DNA of 64,000 nucleotides from Brachybacterium sacelli (GTDB taxonomy: Bacteria; Actinomycetota; Actinomycetes; Actinomycetales; Dermabacteraceae): contig NZ_JAGIOD010000002.1 in the NCBI RefSeq assembly GCF_017876545.1, forward strand, positions 1,550,001 to 1,614,000. The letters run 5' to 3'. Positions 63,603 through 64,000 of this stretch are shown here, one piece after another. How positions within the stretch are numbered: position 1 is the stretch's first letter; each line of letters starts with the position of its first letter. A program made the translations under genes and the position numbers. The notes beneath the pieces are model-generated. The model was not told the DNA's origin and did no database searches. It saw only the letters and a program-made list of their open reading frames with translations.

Positions 63603-64000
63603 CCTCGAGGCCCACGCAGCGTGGACGCCGATCAACTCCGCCTGGCCGGCCGCTTGCTGGCCTCGGAGACCGAACTCATCGGACGTCCTCGACCGCCTGA
63701 CACGACTGCTGCCAAGCATTCCTCGTGACCGTGTGCTGACGGTGCACTTGGACGCAGGTGGCGACACGATCCGTGAGCGGGTACACCGGCGTGGATGGCT
63801 GGTCAAACTCGCCGATGATGCCGTGGAACACGCCGCGCAGATCGATCCCGACCTGGCCGACCAGTCTCGCAACGCCCACCAACTAGGACGATCAACAAAA
63901 CCGAGCGTGATCACCCGGGAGACGACGGTCTCCTGAGTCGCCCCCGCTGGCAATAGCTCCCATACCGAGTGCTGACCGTCAAATGAGTTCCATGACGGGG
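63603..64000 (+). other. no confident gene; short unrecognised ORF ending at 63936
   Basis: A frame to TGA 63936 contains DVLDRLTRLLPSIPRD and VHLDAGGDTIRERVHRRG, faintly like the lid region of small P-loop kinases, but there is no Walker A and no good start. Likely another remnant. Bases 63,937-64,000 show nothing. Confidence 0.25.

Overview
The window is high-GC actinobacterial chromosome, most likely a Micrococcales member near Brachybacterium/Dermabacteraceae. The evidence is the Pup ligase pafA, a fused pafB-pafC regulator, rbpA, an actinobacterial PriA without helicase motifs, a HelY-type helicase, the lnt/polyprenol-phosphate-mannose synthase pair, and many promoters in which a TANNNT -10 box lies 6 nt before the start codon (leaderless mRNAs). 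The genus is an inference from gene content.

Bases 1 to about 37,070 are dense housekeeping chromosome, mostly in overlapping plus-strand operons. In order: the end of pafA; two FKBP-type prolyl isomerases; priA; a DASS anion/Na+ symporter; fmt-rsmB-rpe-pnuC; hisE-hisG and a small PH-domain membrane protein; a DUF3866 gene; an intact IS481-family element inserted between the DUF3866 gene and pafBC; pafBC-tatA-tatC-lipid kinase-helY-degenerate amidohydrolase-lnt-ppm-fxsA; then minus-strand rbpA, a GDPD phosphodiesterase, SURF1 and two 'PPPNWP' membrane proteins; fabG and a SixA-like phosphatase; serB and glgC divergent from the GT4 glycogen synthase; an RNB ribonuclease with an overlapping partner; an ABC ATPase and a TrmH-type methyltransferase. 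Protein quality control (Pup, FKBP, Tat, lipoprotein acylation), translation and glycogen genes dominate.

From about 37,070, inside the TrmH-type gene, codon use becomes visibly less GC3-biased, and 37,476-38,483 holds gene remnants. The rest of the window is an accessory zone of small self-contained modules, each with its own regulator: a hydrolase-GNAT-CGNR operon; a frameshifted SDR; a TetR/membrane protein pair; a PadR-VOC-DUF1905 operon divergent from a MacB/FtsX-type ABC exporter that is followed by a NarL-type two-component system; a MarR-linked cluster of VOC proteins, epoxide-hydrolase-like enzyme and ABM protein; an NAD(P)-binding protein; two TetR/DHA2-exporter pairs; a MocR/YczE pair; and a SagB-type nitroreductase. 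It ends in a scar where a 5'-truncated AAC(3) remnant and a 5'-truncated SDR abut head to head. Palindromic operators can be read in several of the divergent intergenic regions. The zone looks like a drug/xenobiotic response island built by repeated small acquisitions and partly decaying. No integrase, tRNA, rRNA or CRISPR array was seen. I did not find a clearly new multi-gene system; the best leads are the IS481 insertion in a -10 box, the CGNR operon operator, the CCGATCGG repeats before the ABC exporter and the mosaic TrmH-type gene.
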